From positions 868,001-932,000 of the forward strand of contig OY723301.1 of assembly GCA_963210315.1 (NCBI GenBank): 64,000 nucleotides of DNA. Reading direction: 5' to 3'. A program made the translations under genes and the position numbers. The stretch is from Rhynchopus euleeides. Its lineage: Eukaryota; Euglenozoa; Diplonemea; Diplonemida; Diplonemidae. The notes below the pieces were generated by a model that saw only the letters and a list, made by a program, of their open reading frames with translations, made no database searches and was not told where the DNA came from. How positions within the stretch are numbered: the first letter of the stretch is position 1; the number at the start of each line of letters is the position of its first letter. Positions 1 through 12,809 of the stretch are shown in pieces.

Positions 1-521
1 GGGAGTCTTGGCCGTCGAAGGCGAGGTTCGAGATGGCGCTCATCTTCGACCCGGAAACCGTGCTGATGGCTGACTTCGACGACTTCCCCGACATCACAAA
101 CCAGCTGGTGTGGGCCGTGGATTTCCATGCCCTTGCTGACGACGAGTGCTGGGCGGAGTTCACACAGTACCTCAATGCCCCTGCCGAATCCCTGCAGACC
201 GACACCCCGATTGCGTTCTGGCTGGAGAAGGGGAGGAAGCTGTTCCCCATCCTGGCGCCACATGTGGTGGCTTGGCTCCGCACGCCTGTGTCGGTCACAC
301 AGGTCGACAGTGTGTTTTCGACGGCAGAGTCCCGCAAGTCCAAGCGGGGGTCGAACATCTCGACGAAGACCTACGCGGATCGTCTGTTCTTGCAGCGGAA
401 CGGCGACCTCCTCGGCTACTTCGACAAGAGCAACCGGTTCGCAGAAGCCCTCGAAAGGGACTATGTCTCTGATGATTCCTCTGAGGAGGACGAATCCGAG
501 ACTGAGATGGATATCATTTAG
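1..521 (+). CDS. hAT transposase, C-terminal part (partial at window edge)
   Basis: The frame is open from the first base of the window, so the 5' part lies outside; the first ATG inside is at 33 and gives 162 residues. The segment around residues 60-125 has the pattern of the hAT C-terminal dimerisation domain: FWLEKGRKLFPILAPHVVAW, then a TPVSVTQVDSVFS block matching the family's ER-FS motif region, then a basic SKRG and a YADRLFLQRN helix. The tail is acidic (SDDSSEEDESETE). In hAT elements this domain oligomerises the transposase for cut-and-paste transposition. The palindrome array at about 750-1010 directly downstream is probably the subterminal region of the same element. The family call is strong; whether the full gene is intact cannot be seen. 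Confidence 0.75.
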   Translation, partial: ESWPSKARFEMALIFDPETVLMADFDDFPDITNQLVWAVDFHALADDECWAEFTQYLNAPAESLQTDTPIAFWLEKGRKLFPILAPHVVAWLRTPVSVTQVDSVFSTAESRKSKRGSNISTKTYADRLFLQRNGDLLGYFDKSNRFAEALERDYVSDDSSEEDESETEMDII

Positions 522-749
522 AAGGGGGGATGGGGGGGGGGGGGGCGGCGTGCCAGGTCGTCTGTCCGTGATGTGGTTCCTGTGCTGTTCGGTGGGCGGG
601 TGGGGGGGGGGGATGACGAATTCTGTCTCGATGTCTGATGACATCGAGGGTGTTGAAGGGACTGGGGGGGGGGGGGCGATGAATCCTGATGACGGACGAG
701 TATGTGAAGGAATCTGACGAGGGCAGTGGTGTTCAAGAATAGTGCAACC

Positions 750-1017
750 CAGTAAGTATCGCATACGATAATCCCATTATCGTATACGACCGGATACGAT
801 AATTATTATCGTATGCGATAACATACGATAATGGGATTATCGTATGCGATAATATACGATAATAATTATCGTATCCGTTCGTATACGATAATGGGATTAT
901 CGCATCATACGATAATGGATTATCGTATGCGATAATAAATTATCGTATGCGATAATTTTCCGAAAATTATCGTATCTGGTATATGTGCGATAATAATTAT
1001 CGTTTGCACTGTATGCC
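750..1017. repeat. Palindromic-word array (ATTATCGTATGCGATAAT type)
   Basis: About 260 bp are built almost entirely of copies of ATTATCGTAT/ATACGATAAT in both orientations, many forming perfect 18-bp palindromes such as ATTATCGTATGCGATAAT. The array sits 230 bp after the hAT stop codon and ends at a G-run. It is best read as the subterminal repeats of that hAT element's right end; the exact terminus is not clear. Confidence 0.7.
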
Positions 1018-4000
1018 TAGGGGGGGGGGGGGGGCGGGGAAGGGGGTGCCGGATTTTCTTTTTGGGGTGCCTCAAAATAGGACCACCACCTGCACCCAAT
1101 GAGCCCCATGACGTTTTCTTTGAGAGAGTTGTGCTCGCACCACCCCCCCTCTCCTCATCCCATCACTGCACCTCTCCCCCCTACGAGGTAGGGACCTAAT
1201 CAGGAACGATGGCCAACACAACGCGTGCATCTGTTGGTGCCGGTAACACCGGACGTTTTTTTTTGCTGCTGCTGCATGATCTCTCCTTCCCGCGTGGAAC
1301 AGTTGGCTGCCCTCCCGTTTCTCTTCGTGGAGAGGGCAGGGTTTGGGAGTAGATCCCACATCGGATAAGGCAGATTATTGTTAACACCCTGGGGGCACAT
1401 CCCCGCCTTTGTGTGACACCGCGGGAGAAACGCATTGGGTTTTATGAACGGAAAAAGGCCCACCCACACGTGAATCTTTTTATATTAGTGTAGACACACA
1501 CCGAGCACTTGCTCTTGATGTGATCTCCACTGTCCCCACACACAACACAAAAACATACACGGCAGAAAGGACTGGCCATGACCCACACAGGGCCACAACA
1601 GCCACTACTCAGCCTGGTCGGGACTCTCACACTGGACTGCAGGGGGGGGGGGGGGACAACGGGAATGGGATGAAGGCAGGGGGGAGGGGAGGGGGTGGAG
1701 AAAAAGAGAAGGCGTTGTTTGTGCGCCAAACCCCGGGGGGTGGGGGGGGGGTAGTGAAATCGAATTCGATTCCCCCGGGGTGGGGGGGGGGGGGGTAAAA
1801 AACATAAGTAAACAGCGAATACATCACAGAACCGAGAGGATGCTGGGGAATACATAGGTAAGGCTTAGCAAAAAAAAAGGGGGGGGGGCGGTGGGGGGAG
1901 TGGGGGGGATGGGATGGGATGGGGGACAGAAGGGCTACCAACATGCAGATTTGCAGACCACTGACCTAATAAGGCCCCATAGCGAAAGGGCGCATGACGG
2001 AATGACAGACTTGGATATACTGGTGTTGCTGGGAGGGGGGAGAGAGAGAGAGAGAGAGAGAGAGAAGGGGGGGGGGGGAAGGGAGTGTCACTGAGGAGGG
2101 GGGGGGCCTTATATACCTGATGTAGCAACGAAGGGGGTTGGAAGAAGGGATGTAGGGGGGGGGGGTGCGGCTGTCTGAAATACAGTGCTTGCCGAGACAT
2201 GCGGGGGGGGGGGGGGAGGGGAGGGGGGGGGGGGGGGGTGGGTAAGGATCCCCACACGCAGTGGAAAGCCCGGGCTCCTGATTCAATTTTTTTTTGGAAA
2301 ACTGTTGCTCCCCCGGCTACCTTTGCTCCACCTCCCCTCTCTCTCTCTCTCACCCAAACCGGAGGGGTTTCGTTCTCCAGATTTGGCTTTCTTGGGGACC
2401 CAATTTTGCGCAGGATATATTTGCGATGCCACGCATCGCGCAAAAAAACACCCCCCACCCCCACCCCCACCCCCACCACAACACACCACGTTTGAAGCTC
2501 GATTTTTTTCGACAATTTCGACAATGTTCTTGCTTTGGTATCACCTGTGATTTCACCTCCCAAAGCTCAAGAGCAGAGAACCGCGAAATCGCATGACGAT
2601 CTGCCCAGATTCCACCCGCTGATGTGCTGTCTTGAGGCAAGGTTGACGAGTTACAGGAGGTGCCCCTGCATGTTGGGGGATGTGGGGCACAGAGCACACC
2701 TCTCCCCCACAGGGTACACCCGTGTCTCGAGGGCATGACAGACAACGATGTCTCTCTCTCAACGTGCAGAACAATGCGGTTGGGTGATACCAACAAGCCC
2801 GGCTGATATCGAAAAAACGCCGAGGTCAAACAGAGGAGTCCCGCTGCCGACCCGCTCTGGGGAGAAGAGTTGAAACCATGCGACACACACACAAGGCAGG
2901 AAACCCATTCCAGAGCATTTCCGGGAGAGTTACAGTATGCCTATCTGGACCCAACCCCACCCTACCCTGCCCGTCACTGACTCTAAAGACGGACAGCACA
3001 AAGGCGGATTTGCCCAATGGCAACCCCCAAAAGCACCGCCCCCCCTCCTCCCCCACCCCCCACCGTACAAAACAGCAACAACAGAAGGTGGAGAGAAAAC
3101 TGATGTAAAGACCAAAAATATACGGGGTTTGAACACTTTTTTTTTGCAAGAAAAAAAACTTCGTTGGGGAGGGATGTTGGAGGGCCAACGACACAACCGC
3201 ATGCATCACCGTACCGCCCCCGCGCCCCCCCACCCCCCCCACCCCCCACTCGAAACGCCCCCCTGCACGGCAAAGGCTCGGGGCGTGGGAGAGGCAGTCA
3301 CAGGTGGGGGACTTTCCCCCGGAGTTTGTTTTTTGTGCGATTTGTTTGCTTGTTGTGCAGGAAATGACACTTTTGTTTTTCTTGACTTCACTTTGTTATG
3401 TTCCTTCTTTTGGTTTTGAACGAACGCCCCACACCCCCCCACCCCCCGCTCCACACACCCACACCCCCCGTTTTTCCGGCGGACGGGGGGAGGGAAGGGG
3501 AGATGAGGAGGAGGGGGGGGATGATTTGATTATGTTTGTTGGGCCGTGCTCACACAGCAGCCCCACTCCCCGCTAGACGTGTCGAGCCACACGCTGGCCT
3601 TGCCGAACCACTGCTTCTCCGTTTGTTCATTTTTGTTCGGATTGTTAGTCTGGCCAGAGGAGAGGAATCGCCGCGGGAAGGTGGAACGGTGTTGACACAC
3701 AGCAACGATAACCCCTTTTGCTGTCCAACCGCCGCCGAACCACTGCCCCCCCCCCCCCTCTGTTCATGTTTCTTTGACCCGACAATCACAATGCACTGCG
3801 AGGGTGAGGCAACTGCACAGACTCGATCTGTCCCGTTGAATCCCCCACACAGGATAGGCGGGATTATTTTTTCTCGGACATAGAATGACGCAGACACAAA
3901 ATCACACACCCAGGGCGAGCCAGGGAGGGCACAAGGTCCAACACAAAAAAAAACGCACAACATTTTTGTTGTCCCCACCGGCTGTTGCAGGTGGGGGGCT

Positions 4001-4405
4001 CAGTGGGAGGGCTAGCGAGAGACGTAGCACCTCGCCATCAAAAAATGATAATCAGATCAGCACGACAAGAGATAAAGGACAGGCCCACCCGCGACTGGGC
4101 TCTATGCGATCGATGCAGGGGTAGGGAGGGGGGGGAGCTACCCACACAAACACACACGCACACACCATCCCACGCTGCGCAATCCGGACAACAGTTGGGT
4201 ATGCGTGTTGGGCGCGCTCCTTGTTGTTGCAGAACGGACAAAACTAATGTAACCGAGTGAATCACAAGAGAGAAGGGTTGGCAACGGCAGCTGGTTGTTC
4301 TTTCGAACGCAGAACACCCAACTGCAATAAGAAAAAAAATGCAGCTGGCTCATGTCATAATACTGTTCGTTCTGCATGTGTTTTTTTCTGGGGGGGGGGG
4401 GGGGG
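1018..4405. other. Gene-free stretch, low complexity
   Basis: No convincing coding region is seen on either strand. The stretch holds many (G)n and (C)n runs, a GA microsatellite near 2041-2066, CCCCA tracts near 2450 and polypurine/polypyrimidine strings. Reading frames here translate to P/G/R-rich low-complexity strings without domains. Confidence 0.6.
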
Positions 4406-4417
4406 TAGGGGTGGGTA

Positions 4418-7387
4418 TCACCACGGACTAGTCGCCCGGACGACTAGTCGGGACGACGGGTGAAATGACGACGGGTGAAACGACGGGTGGCACCCGTCGA
4501 CTCGACGGGTGGCACCCGTCGGCACGACGGGTGAACCTGCTGAAACGACGGGTGTTCCAGCCATTTCCTGTTGATATGGGCCAATTTCCATTGAAAACTA
4601 GGGGAGTACCTTGCATGGCATCAGGTTATTTTTCACGCCGAACTATCTTCCCTGCACAGACCCACCCCCCCATTACTTTCCATTTACAATTCCTAGTTGG
4701 TGAAGGGGCTGCCCACCGGTGGACCACCAGGAGGGGGGTGAGCCATCCAGGTGGGCAGGGGGCCTGGGGGTGGGGCCTCAAAACAACTCCCTCCCACGAC
4801 GTCACTCCGCTCTCGAGGACAAACAAAATCACCTACGTACCTGAACTGCCAAACACCCCCCCCCCTCACTTACGGGTGCGCGGATCTCATGTGCTCGTCG
4901 CGCTTTACAGTGGTTTTAAAGAGCTCGAAACAAACACAGCAACGCTTTTTCAGCACGCGCGAATGGTGACTGAGGTAGTGCTGGCTCAGTCCCTTCGGTT
5001 GTCCGTTTGCCGCACTCCTGGCATGTGACAGTGCAGGTCTGACACGGCGCGTTGTTTTGTGGCCGATGTGCAGCATCATAATGCGCAAACAGTGCTTCTC
5101 TCGTGTGGGCAACTTTGGAGCACACAATGCAGATATGCTGCTGCACAGGCACTGTACCGGATGGCGTTGGTTCTGGCACTTCTGGCACATCCTCGCTGTT
5201 GCCCCAGGATTTGGACTTGCAGATGCATGCGAGCAGCGTTGCCTTTGGAGTGGTGTTTTCCGGGTCGCCCAGAAATTGTTGGCCCCATCGCCCCCTTTTT
5301 GTGACGTGAGATCCAAGGCCGAGGGACTCGAGTCTCCGCTGCAGTGCTGCCGTTGCTCCCTTCCAACAAGCGTTCCTCGCAGTGACACGGCGGCAAAGCT
5401 TTATCGCGCCGAACTTCAGGAGGGTCGGTTGGTCCAGCAGGCCGCACCCCTTGCCTTTGGTCCTCTGCATTTCGAAGAGCAGCAGGTCCCGTTCGGCGGT
5501 CTGCTGCGATGTCACCCTCAGGGCATGGCGTTTGGAGACGCCATTCCCCCTCTCCAGTTCCTCGTCACTCAGGGCGAGGGGGTGTGCATCTTCTGGATCA
5601 AACCAGTGGCTCATCGAATATGGATATATGTAACACCACGCCCCTCGGATGTTCTCCCAGGTGACACCCACTCCAGGACAAACACAAGGATGTGCATTGC
5701 GATGAGCGAGAAGATGAACTCTTTCGCGCACTTTCCCTCCTGGTGGTACTTGATGGGGATGTCGTTGTAGCGGAAATGCACAAGCATTTCCATTACAATA
5801 CAGAGTAGATGCTGCACCCCTTCGTCTTGGCAATGTTGAGTAAGCGACTCAGAACATCTCTGACCTGGTTTCCCGTCATGTTGGAACACGTTGAGCTGCC
5901 AAGGACAGCCTTCTGCACGGCAGGTCCATCAGGCAAGATCTCTGCGAGTATTGCGATGAACCCGTTTATGTCGTGCAGGGGGTGTGATCGTGTACGCTGT
6001 GGAGGTGAACACCCCTGCGTACAGGCTCTCAAACCCAGCTTCATGAAGTTCCTGGATGCTAGCCCTGTGGCAGGCGTGGAGCTGTTTCAACCAGTCATTT
6101 CGTGGTGTGGTACAAAACGCGCTCCTGTGCGAAGATGACCCCATCTTACTAAATGCCGACCACAGCTCAAGATGGTCCCCTGCTACCCTAAGCAGGCGAG
6201 CCGAAACATCACGTTCGCCTTTTCGAAAACCCCTCTCTGCACTCTTGCGATTTGCTTCAGGAAGTTGAACGTGAACCACGTTCTGTACTCATCCTTCTGC
6301 TAATCGGCAACTGTCACCAACCGTGTTGCGAAGGCACCGTCGAAAATTCCTACGGCCAGCCTGCTCTGCTGGGTCTTCTGTGCCTGTTTCTTCTCCGCCT
6401 CGTACAGCTTCACCATAGCTGCAGTGCCGCGGGGCAGGCGTCGGCCATCTCCTTGAGCCCTGTCGGGTGGTCCTTCCCGTTGCTCTTCCGGAGGCCCAAC
6501 CCGACAAACTCGATGTCTGACCCGCTATTGACACGGGCAGCGTACATCGTGCGACCCTCCTTCGCGGTCGACTTGCTGATCACCCCACCCCCCAGCTTCT
6601 CATACTTTTTGTACAGGGCAAGACTGATGATGGGATCAGTCGACTTGATGGTAGTATCCGCCAGCTTGCCGAGAAGCTGCTTCAGGGCCATGTGGCTCAA
6701 CCCATCAGCATCACGCTCGACAACATACGTGTTGATCCAAGCACGTACAAACACCGTCATGTCCACAGCGCTGGCGAGGGCCTGCGCTGCAGTACGCTTT
6801 GCCGCTGGCATTGATTGGTGTGGCTCGTCTGGGTGGCCTGGGTGGTGATGATGGTATCTTGGGGTATCTTGGCCTGGGTGGTGATGAGGGTACGGTATCT
6901 TGGAGACTGCCTTGTGGGTTGTGCAAGGGTTGGGGGCTGGGGCGAAAATTTGCCTGGCAGAAAAGTGATCACCTTCATGAAGTAGGTTGCTCTGTCAAAC
7001 TGACACAGTTTGTCAGAGTCAAGATCCCTCGAACAATGAAAATCCACGAGAACAGCCGTCGCACATGCACTTGAGGCCCCATCACCAACTAGGAATTGTA
7101 AATGGAAAGTAATGGGGGGTGGGTCTGTGCAGGGAAGATAGTTCGGCGTGAAAAATAACCTGATGCCATGCAAGGTACTCCCCTAGTTTTCAATGGAAAT
7201 TGGCCCATATCAACAGGAAATGGCTGGAACACCCGTCGTTTCAGCAGGTTCACCCGTCGTGCCGACGGGTGGCACCCGTCGACTCGACGGGTCCACCCGT
7301 CGAGTCGACGGGTGCCGCCTGTCGAGTTTTCACCCGTCGTCCCGACTAGTCGACCCCACCCGTCACTGCCCGACTAGTCCGTGGTGA
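4418..7387. mobile_element. 2.97 kb TIR transposon with C2H2-finger protein, degenerate
   Basis: The terminal inverted repeats are about 290 bp (4418-4710 against 7080-7387) and start TCACCACGGACTAGTCG. They are flanked by TA (4416-4417 and 7388-7389); read as CACCACGG it would instead be an AT duplication. The subterminal DNA is packed with CGACGGGTG words and the palindrome CGACGGGTGGCACCCGTCG. The interior encodes a minus-strand protein split over several frames (about 6811 down to 4870) containing C2H2-like fingers. I do not recognise the superfamily. The long TIRs and a 2-bp target are seen; the rest is inference. Confidence 0.7.
4870..6811 (-). pseudogene. Decayed coding region of the 4.4-7.4 kb transposon
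   Basis: Reading right to left there are coherent segments at 6811-6410 (133 residues, starts MPAAKRTAAQ), 6279-5929, 6044-5793, 5889-5611, 5833-4916 and 5388-4870. Successive segments lie in different frames and none is long enough to be a transposase. Introns could join some of them. The downstream part has a C2H2 finger pattern (CIVCSKVAHTREALFAHYDAAH region, C-x2-C-x12-H-x4-H) and a second one (CVCFELF...HMRSAH). No DDE-type catalytic triad could be assigned. It is probably the element's own DNA-binding or transposase protein. Confidence 0.45.
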
Positions 7388-8721
7388 TACCCCTGTGAGA
7401 AAATGGGCATTTTCAGGACACACTCTAAACACCTCTCAGCCCCTACCTGACACACGCACCGACCCCAAAGGGTGCCAGAATGATATCCTGGGGCCACCAA
7501 CACCATTTGTGGGGCCTTATGGGGTGTTTTTTGGGGTTCCGGAAAATTTGCCCACCGGTGGTTCCTGGTGGTACCGTAGGCCCACCTCTGTTTGCTGGAC
7601 ACGCCCTTTTGCTGGCACAATACGGGGTAGGCGTGGTGAAGGGGGTGTCGGAAATTGCCCGGACACAAGTTTCGACGATTGTGCCCCTGTCCCACTGATT
7701 TTTGCGCGAATTACATGCACGTATAGGCGTGCCTTGGCCTGTACAGGCCTGGACAGGCACAGATTGCCTGTATGGATTGATATAGATGTGCATATCACAG
7801 GTATGGGCCTGTATGGTCTTGTTATCCTGTGTGGAGCCCTGCTGAAAAATCAGGTGGCTGTGGTATTCACAGCCAGTATATTTCTTCACAGAGCACCCGA
7901 AGCTCGTCAATACGCTTGCGCTTCAGGGCGCGCCTGTGCCTCGCCTGATGGGCAATTCGTCCATCACACCCCTCAACAGAGCCAGGTGTCACAGGAATGA
8001 CTTGCACCGATTCGGGTGGTTTGCAAAAGCCTCCTCGTCATTTGCTTCGAATTCAGCAAATTTGTGCATAGTAACACAGTTCAACTGCTGAGTGTCTGTG
8101 CATTCCTGCTGTTGACACAGTGCTGCAGTGTGCGCAGCCAGGCATTTGCTCCCATGCTGGTAGGCAGGTGTTTGGACTTTGAATTTCGAAAGGGTTTGGA
8201 GGCGTGCCTTCAGCCTATCGAAATGATTGCGCCTCAGCTGCTGATATCTCACCAGGAGCGCCCAGTTCTTTGCGAAGATGAGTTTCAGAAAGTACTGAGT
8301 TCAACTGTGACACAGTGGCAGCGCCGCTCAACACAGGCGGCATGTCGTCATGGAGAAGAGTGTCGATTGCTATAGAATCTGGCCTGCGGGAGTAGCCTCA
8401 TTCTACAGTCTGCGCGAGCTGGTTCCCGGGTGATATTTTCTTGGTAACAGGCTTGTGGGGTGACACTAGCCATGTGAAGGGGTGTGAGTGCGTGTGCAGT
8501 GCCTATCCGGGGGGCACCGTAGGAACCACCGATGGGCAATTTTTTTAGAATGCCAAAATATCAGCACTGAGGTTGATCTGGTGGTGAAATCTCCACCACA
8601 AAACACTTTTGGGACGATCTGGGCACATTGGCACCCTTTACATGGCTTTCTGAGGTACTTTTTGGTGTTCCCGAAAAAAGTTATTTTCTCACGCGTATAG
8701 GGGGGGGTATACCCACCCCTA

Positions 8722-9890
8722 GGGGGGGGGGGAAGCCAGGGAGTCGGGCAGCAGGGATGGGTTGGGGGGGCTGAGGCGGGGCTGACTATGCAGGGGAGAG
8801 TGAAACAAGGCCTAGGCATCAAAGGAACTGTCCCCCCCCCCCCCCCAACCCCCCTCTCCCACTCTCAGAAATCTAGCTTTTGTCACGCCGCTGCAGCTAT
8901 ATTTTTTTTTGCGGCACGCAGAGAGGGAGAGAGAGCGACGGGTTGTTGCGTGGGGATGGGGGGGAAATTTTTGTTTGACCCGAACATTTCCCCTCCACAC
9001 AAGCATACACACAAATACCTGACACGCATTGCACCCCCTCCCCCCCCCCCCTTCCCAACAAAACTGCAGGGGGTTTTCGTTCTGGCCTTGAAATTATTGC
9101 GCTGCCCCTCCACCCCTCCCAGAGGGACGCTGTTTATATCGTTCCTTTCATGGGGTGTGTGGTGGTGACCACTTTTTAGGTGGGTTAACCCTACACGGGT
9201 CCTAGCCCACCCCCTGTGTGTGTGTGCGTGTGGGTGTGCCGGATGGGGTGCCCGCCCACCCCCATCCCCACCCCAAACACACACACAGCATGCAGATTTT
9301 TTTTGAACGATTTTTTGAACGGATTTTTTTTGGGGGCATCAGAAAGTGTGAACAAACGGAGGAATTTCAGGAACCGAATTTTGATATGTTGGTGTTGTTG
9401 TTGTTTTTTTTGAACGATTTGAACGATACATTTTATTTTTTTGTTGGAACCGTGTTTTCTCTCTCTCTCTCCCTCCCTCTCTTCTTTTTCGTTCCACACA
9501 CAAAACAGGCTGTGACGTTTTCGCACACCCACACTAGCTCAGAATCCCTCCCTCCCCCTCCCGCGGGGCTCGCGGGGGTCGGGATCGGGGTGGACCCCTA
9601 CACTGCCGTGACGCAGGGTGGCGACCCATATAAGCAGGGGGCCTGCGGATGCGCGCAGGATCTACACCACTCGCAAAGGCAGCACCCCCTCCACAGCTCA
9701 GGGTGGGATAAACTCACCCAGGATTGTACGTCTCGCGAGACAACAAGTCTCTCCCACCCCCCCCACCCCACCCCACCCGACCCAACCTATATACATCGGC
9801 AAGATCAAAAAACCCGGTCTCCGTTTTTGTGATTCTTTGACTTGCCCATCTTTGCCCACCCCCGTCAACATAGGAGGGAAACTTCCCCTA
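8722..9890. other. Gene-free stretch, downstream flank of phosphatase gene
   Basis: There are long C and G runs, T-rich patches and CT repeats (9463-9482). No coding region or RNA gene is recognised. Part of it will be the 3' untranslated region and terminator of the minus-strand gene ending at 9891. Confidence 0.55.
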
Positions 9891-12809
9891 TTATGAGGAC
9901 ACCCATCGCGAAGAGAACCGCAGTGCCTCGTCGTCATCATCAGTCTCAACGTAATGCCCGGTCGTGACGGAGGACCAGTCGACGTGGGGGCCCCAGGTTG
10001 TGTTCTGCAGGGGGGTGGTGAGGGGTGGTGCGGGGGTTTGACTGCCGAGTTTTTCTCCCAACACCTTCTTGCAATGTTAGCCCTGGGTTGCCCGCAGAGG
10101 GGTGTCCTGTGTGCGGATACTGCCTCAGAAACAACACACCAGAGATAAAAAAGATGGCAGCATGTGTTGGGGGCGATCCGCTAAACATACCAACCTGCTC
10201 CACGTCTGGAATGCACTGACAATCTCCTTCGCCCGAACCTCGGCATCCTCCGAGGGCTCCAGGTAGTCCTGCCCCATGTACACATCCAGCACACGGAAGT
10301 CCCCGCGCAGCTTCAGGAACACAACAGCGTCCTCCTCCACCCTCTCCTGGAAGCCGTAGTAGTCTTCCTCATCCAGCCCCATCTCGTGGTACTCGTCGTC
10401 ACGCTCGAAGGAAATCTGCCCTGTCGGGGAGGCGCACGCCAGGAACAGATCTTTCACATCCAGGTTCTCCATGTGGAGCGCGGAGAGCATGTTCGCGCTG
10501 CCCGCGCGCTGCACAGCGCGCGACCTCTCCGCGGAATCGGACAGCGCGTCGCGCCGCTCCGCCAGCCACAGCCGCAGCGCGGACCCCCAGTTGGCGGGGA
10601 TGGGCTGGTCGACATTCGGCGAGGGCCCAGCCGCAGCAGGCCTCGCAGGCGAGAACACCGGCTGCAGCCCGTTGTCCCGCAGCAGGGAGAAGAGATGCGT
10701 CTCCTCGGGAGACCCCTGCGTCACGACCGTCGGGGCGTGCAGCACATCCGCAGGCCAGCGCCTGCATGACGGCGCATCCTCCGACGTGTTCATAGAGTAG
10801 AGGGCAACCTCGGGGAGGAGGTGCAGGGCTGCCTGCCGCACAGGGTCCGCCGCCTGCCCCCCGACCCACAGGAAGATGCGCTTTTCCCTCCACTGCAGGA
10901 TGACGTGGCAGGTGTGGGCGTCGAAATGGATCAGCTTCCCAGACCCGCTGTTCTGCAGGGCGAGCACCGGGGGGACCGGCGCATCGTCTGTGAAAGGCGC
11001 GCAGCGGTGCACCGCAATGAGCGGCGCCCTCTCCAGGTGGTTCGCAAACTCCTGCAGCCGGATGAGAAACCCGGGGTTCGGGCGTGCCACATCGCGCGCC
11101 TCCCTCACCCTGTCCACGGCAGACTCAGGACTGAGCCCATACCTCCACATAAGGTACACCGCGACGAGAGTACAGCTCCGCGAAACCCCCTGGTGGCAGT
11201 GGATGAGCACCGCGCCCTTTGTTTTTTTCCTCGCCCTCTCCACCGCAGCGATGCAGTGGGGGAAGTAGTTCATGATGTTCTCTCCGGGGCTGTCCCGCAT
11301 CCGAACAGCGTAGTAGTTGAAATACTCCCGGTATTTGCATGGGACAACCATCTCAGCGGTGTTTACAATATCAGTCACCCCGGCATGCAGGAGGGCGCCC
11401 AGCTGCTCCGCGGGGTGCTGCCCCGAGACAAACAGATGCGGCTCCACTTTGCTGATGATCGAGGATGCCTCGCGCATCTTGCGCTCCCGCCTGTCGTGGA
11501 GGATTTTCTCATTCTCCTCGTCGTCGTCATCATCATCCCCCGACGCAGCATCGGCGGGGGAACCGGCAACCACGCCCTCCATGGCAGAGCTCAGGGGCGC
11601 GGACACAACACCCTTCAGCCCCGCAACGGTGAATCCCTTCGGGATTCCGCGGAGGATGGTGGCGGGCGGTGCGGCGGCAGGGGCGGGGTCGTTCGAATTA
11701 GACTCCCCCCGGTTCATCGCAGGGATCGGCGGGACCTTCAGGGAGAAACCCATCGGAATCTTCGAGACGTGCGCCACAGGGGATGCCTTGGGGGAATAGC
11801 CCCCGCCGCCACTGCCCCCGCCACGCCCTGTCGCGGCGCCACTCCCGCGCCCGCCGGAGGCGGGCGACTCCACCGAGGTGGAGGTGCAGGCTGAGGTCGA
11901 GCTGCGGTCGCTCCGGCTGCCCTCGCGGGCTTCCCTCCCGTCCACCCGGAGGTTGAGCCCCGGGATGGTGGGTCTGGACATCTCCGCCACCTTCCCGATG
12001 TTGAGGCTGAACGGCGGCTTCCTCGCAGCGGAGGTGGGGGTCGGAGCGGGGGCCGGCGCGGCGGCGGATGCGGAGGGCGGGGGCGGCCCCCCCGCGGAGG
12101 CGGCGCCCTTCTTTGCCCCGCCCCCCTTCCCCCCGTTCGCCGCGAGGGCGTTGAGGATGTGGATGCTGGGTGGGGTCACGCCCCCGACACCCCCCGCTCT
12201 CCCGGGTGACCCCATCCCCGTGTCCGCAGCCTCTGCCACAGCGCGCTCCACATCTGGGTTGAGGATGTCTCTGTTGAGGACTTCTTCCGGGTCGCCGGCG
12301 TGGAAGAGGACCTGGCCTGCGTTGGTTTTCTCCAGGATTTTCTCCAGGTCCAGGCCATGTTTCAACGCCTTCGCCTTGGCCAGAGCCGAGGCGGTTTTTC
12401 CGTAGAATATGTAGAGGGATTTAACATAGTTCGCCTCGTTGCTGAAGGTGGAGAACGGAAATTTTAAACCCCTCGGGGTGAACACCGATTGGAACGCAGG
12501 GGTCAGCAGGTGCTGCCCCGAGGATGCGGCATCGCCCCCGGGGACATCGCCGGTCCTCTTCAGGAGGAGGACGAGGTAGGTGCTGCTGCTGTCGAGAGCG
12601 AGCTTGTCCTCCTGCAGGAAGTTGATCATATCGCAGCGGACTTTATACCTCCCGTGGAACCGCCAGGCCTTGATGTTGCCGTGGTGATATTCGTCAGCCT
12701 TTGCCGCCCACTGCTGCGCGCCGCCTCCGGCAGCGTGGCCCTCATGCCCCAGCACACCCACAGACTCGAGCGACAGCGGATGCCGGTCCGCTGTTAGCAG
12801 ATTCCCCAT
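9891..12809 (-). CDS. Dual-specificity phosphatase with flanking gelsolin-like regions
   Basis: Two exons: 12809-10191 and 10004-9891. The intron 10190-10005 (186 bp) has a GTATGT donor and CTGCAG acceptor; reading through it would give an implausible tail, while the spliced frame continues NTTWGPHVDWSS...RWVSS to a TAA. The protein is about 910 residues. It starts MGNLLT, fitting an N-myristoylation consensus (Gly2, Thr6). Residues ~45-185 look gelsolin-like; ~190-450 are Gly/Pro/Ser-rich linker; ~470-620 form the phosphatase domain with the signature HCHQGVSRS (Cys538 nucleophile, Arg544); ~640-760 again look gelsolin-like (FDAHTCHVILQW...IFLWVGGQAADP). Plant MKP1-type MAP-kinase phosphatases also combine such a phosphatase with a downstream gelsolin-like segment. 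The likely role is dephosphorylating a MAP-kinase-type substrate; the substrate is unknown. Confidence 0.85.

Larger units (their letters stand above)
4406..8721. mobile_element. Older TIR element interrupted by a younger TIR element
   Basis: The left end at 4406 reads TAGGGGTGGGTAT and the right end at 8709-8721 reads ATACCCACCCCTA, its exact reverse complement. With the inner element (4418-7387) taken out, the left end continues ATACCCC...TGAGAAAAT, and the right end read inward gives ATACCCC...TGAGAAAAT, so the inverted similarity continues about 170 bp with divergence. Net length is about 1.35 kb. Both ends abut G-runs with a TA, compatible with a TA target duplication. The interior (7700-8460) has short degenerate frames, for example minus strand 7989-8252, and no recognised transposase, so this is probably a non-autonomous copy. 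Confidence 0.65.

Noticed and set aside
10821-12405. Plus-strand frames opposite the phosphatase gene
   Set aside because: Antisense shadows of a gene whose catalytic signature and splice structure are clear on the minus strand.
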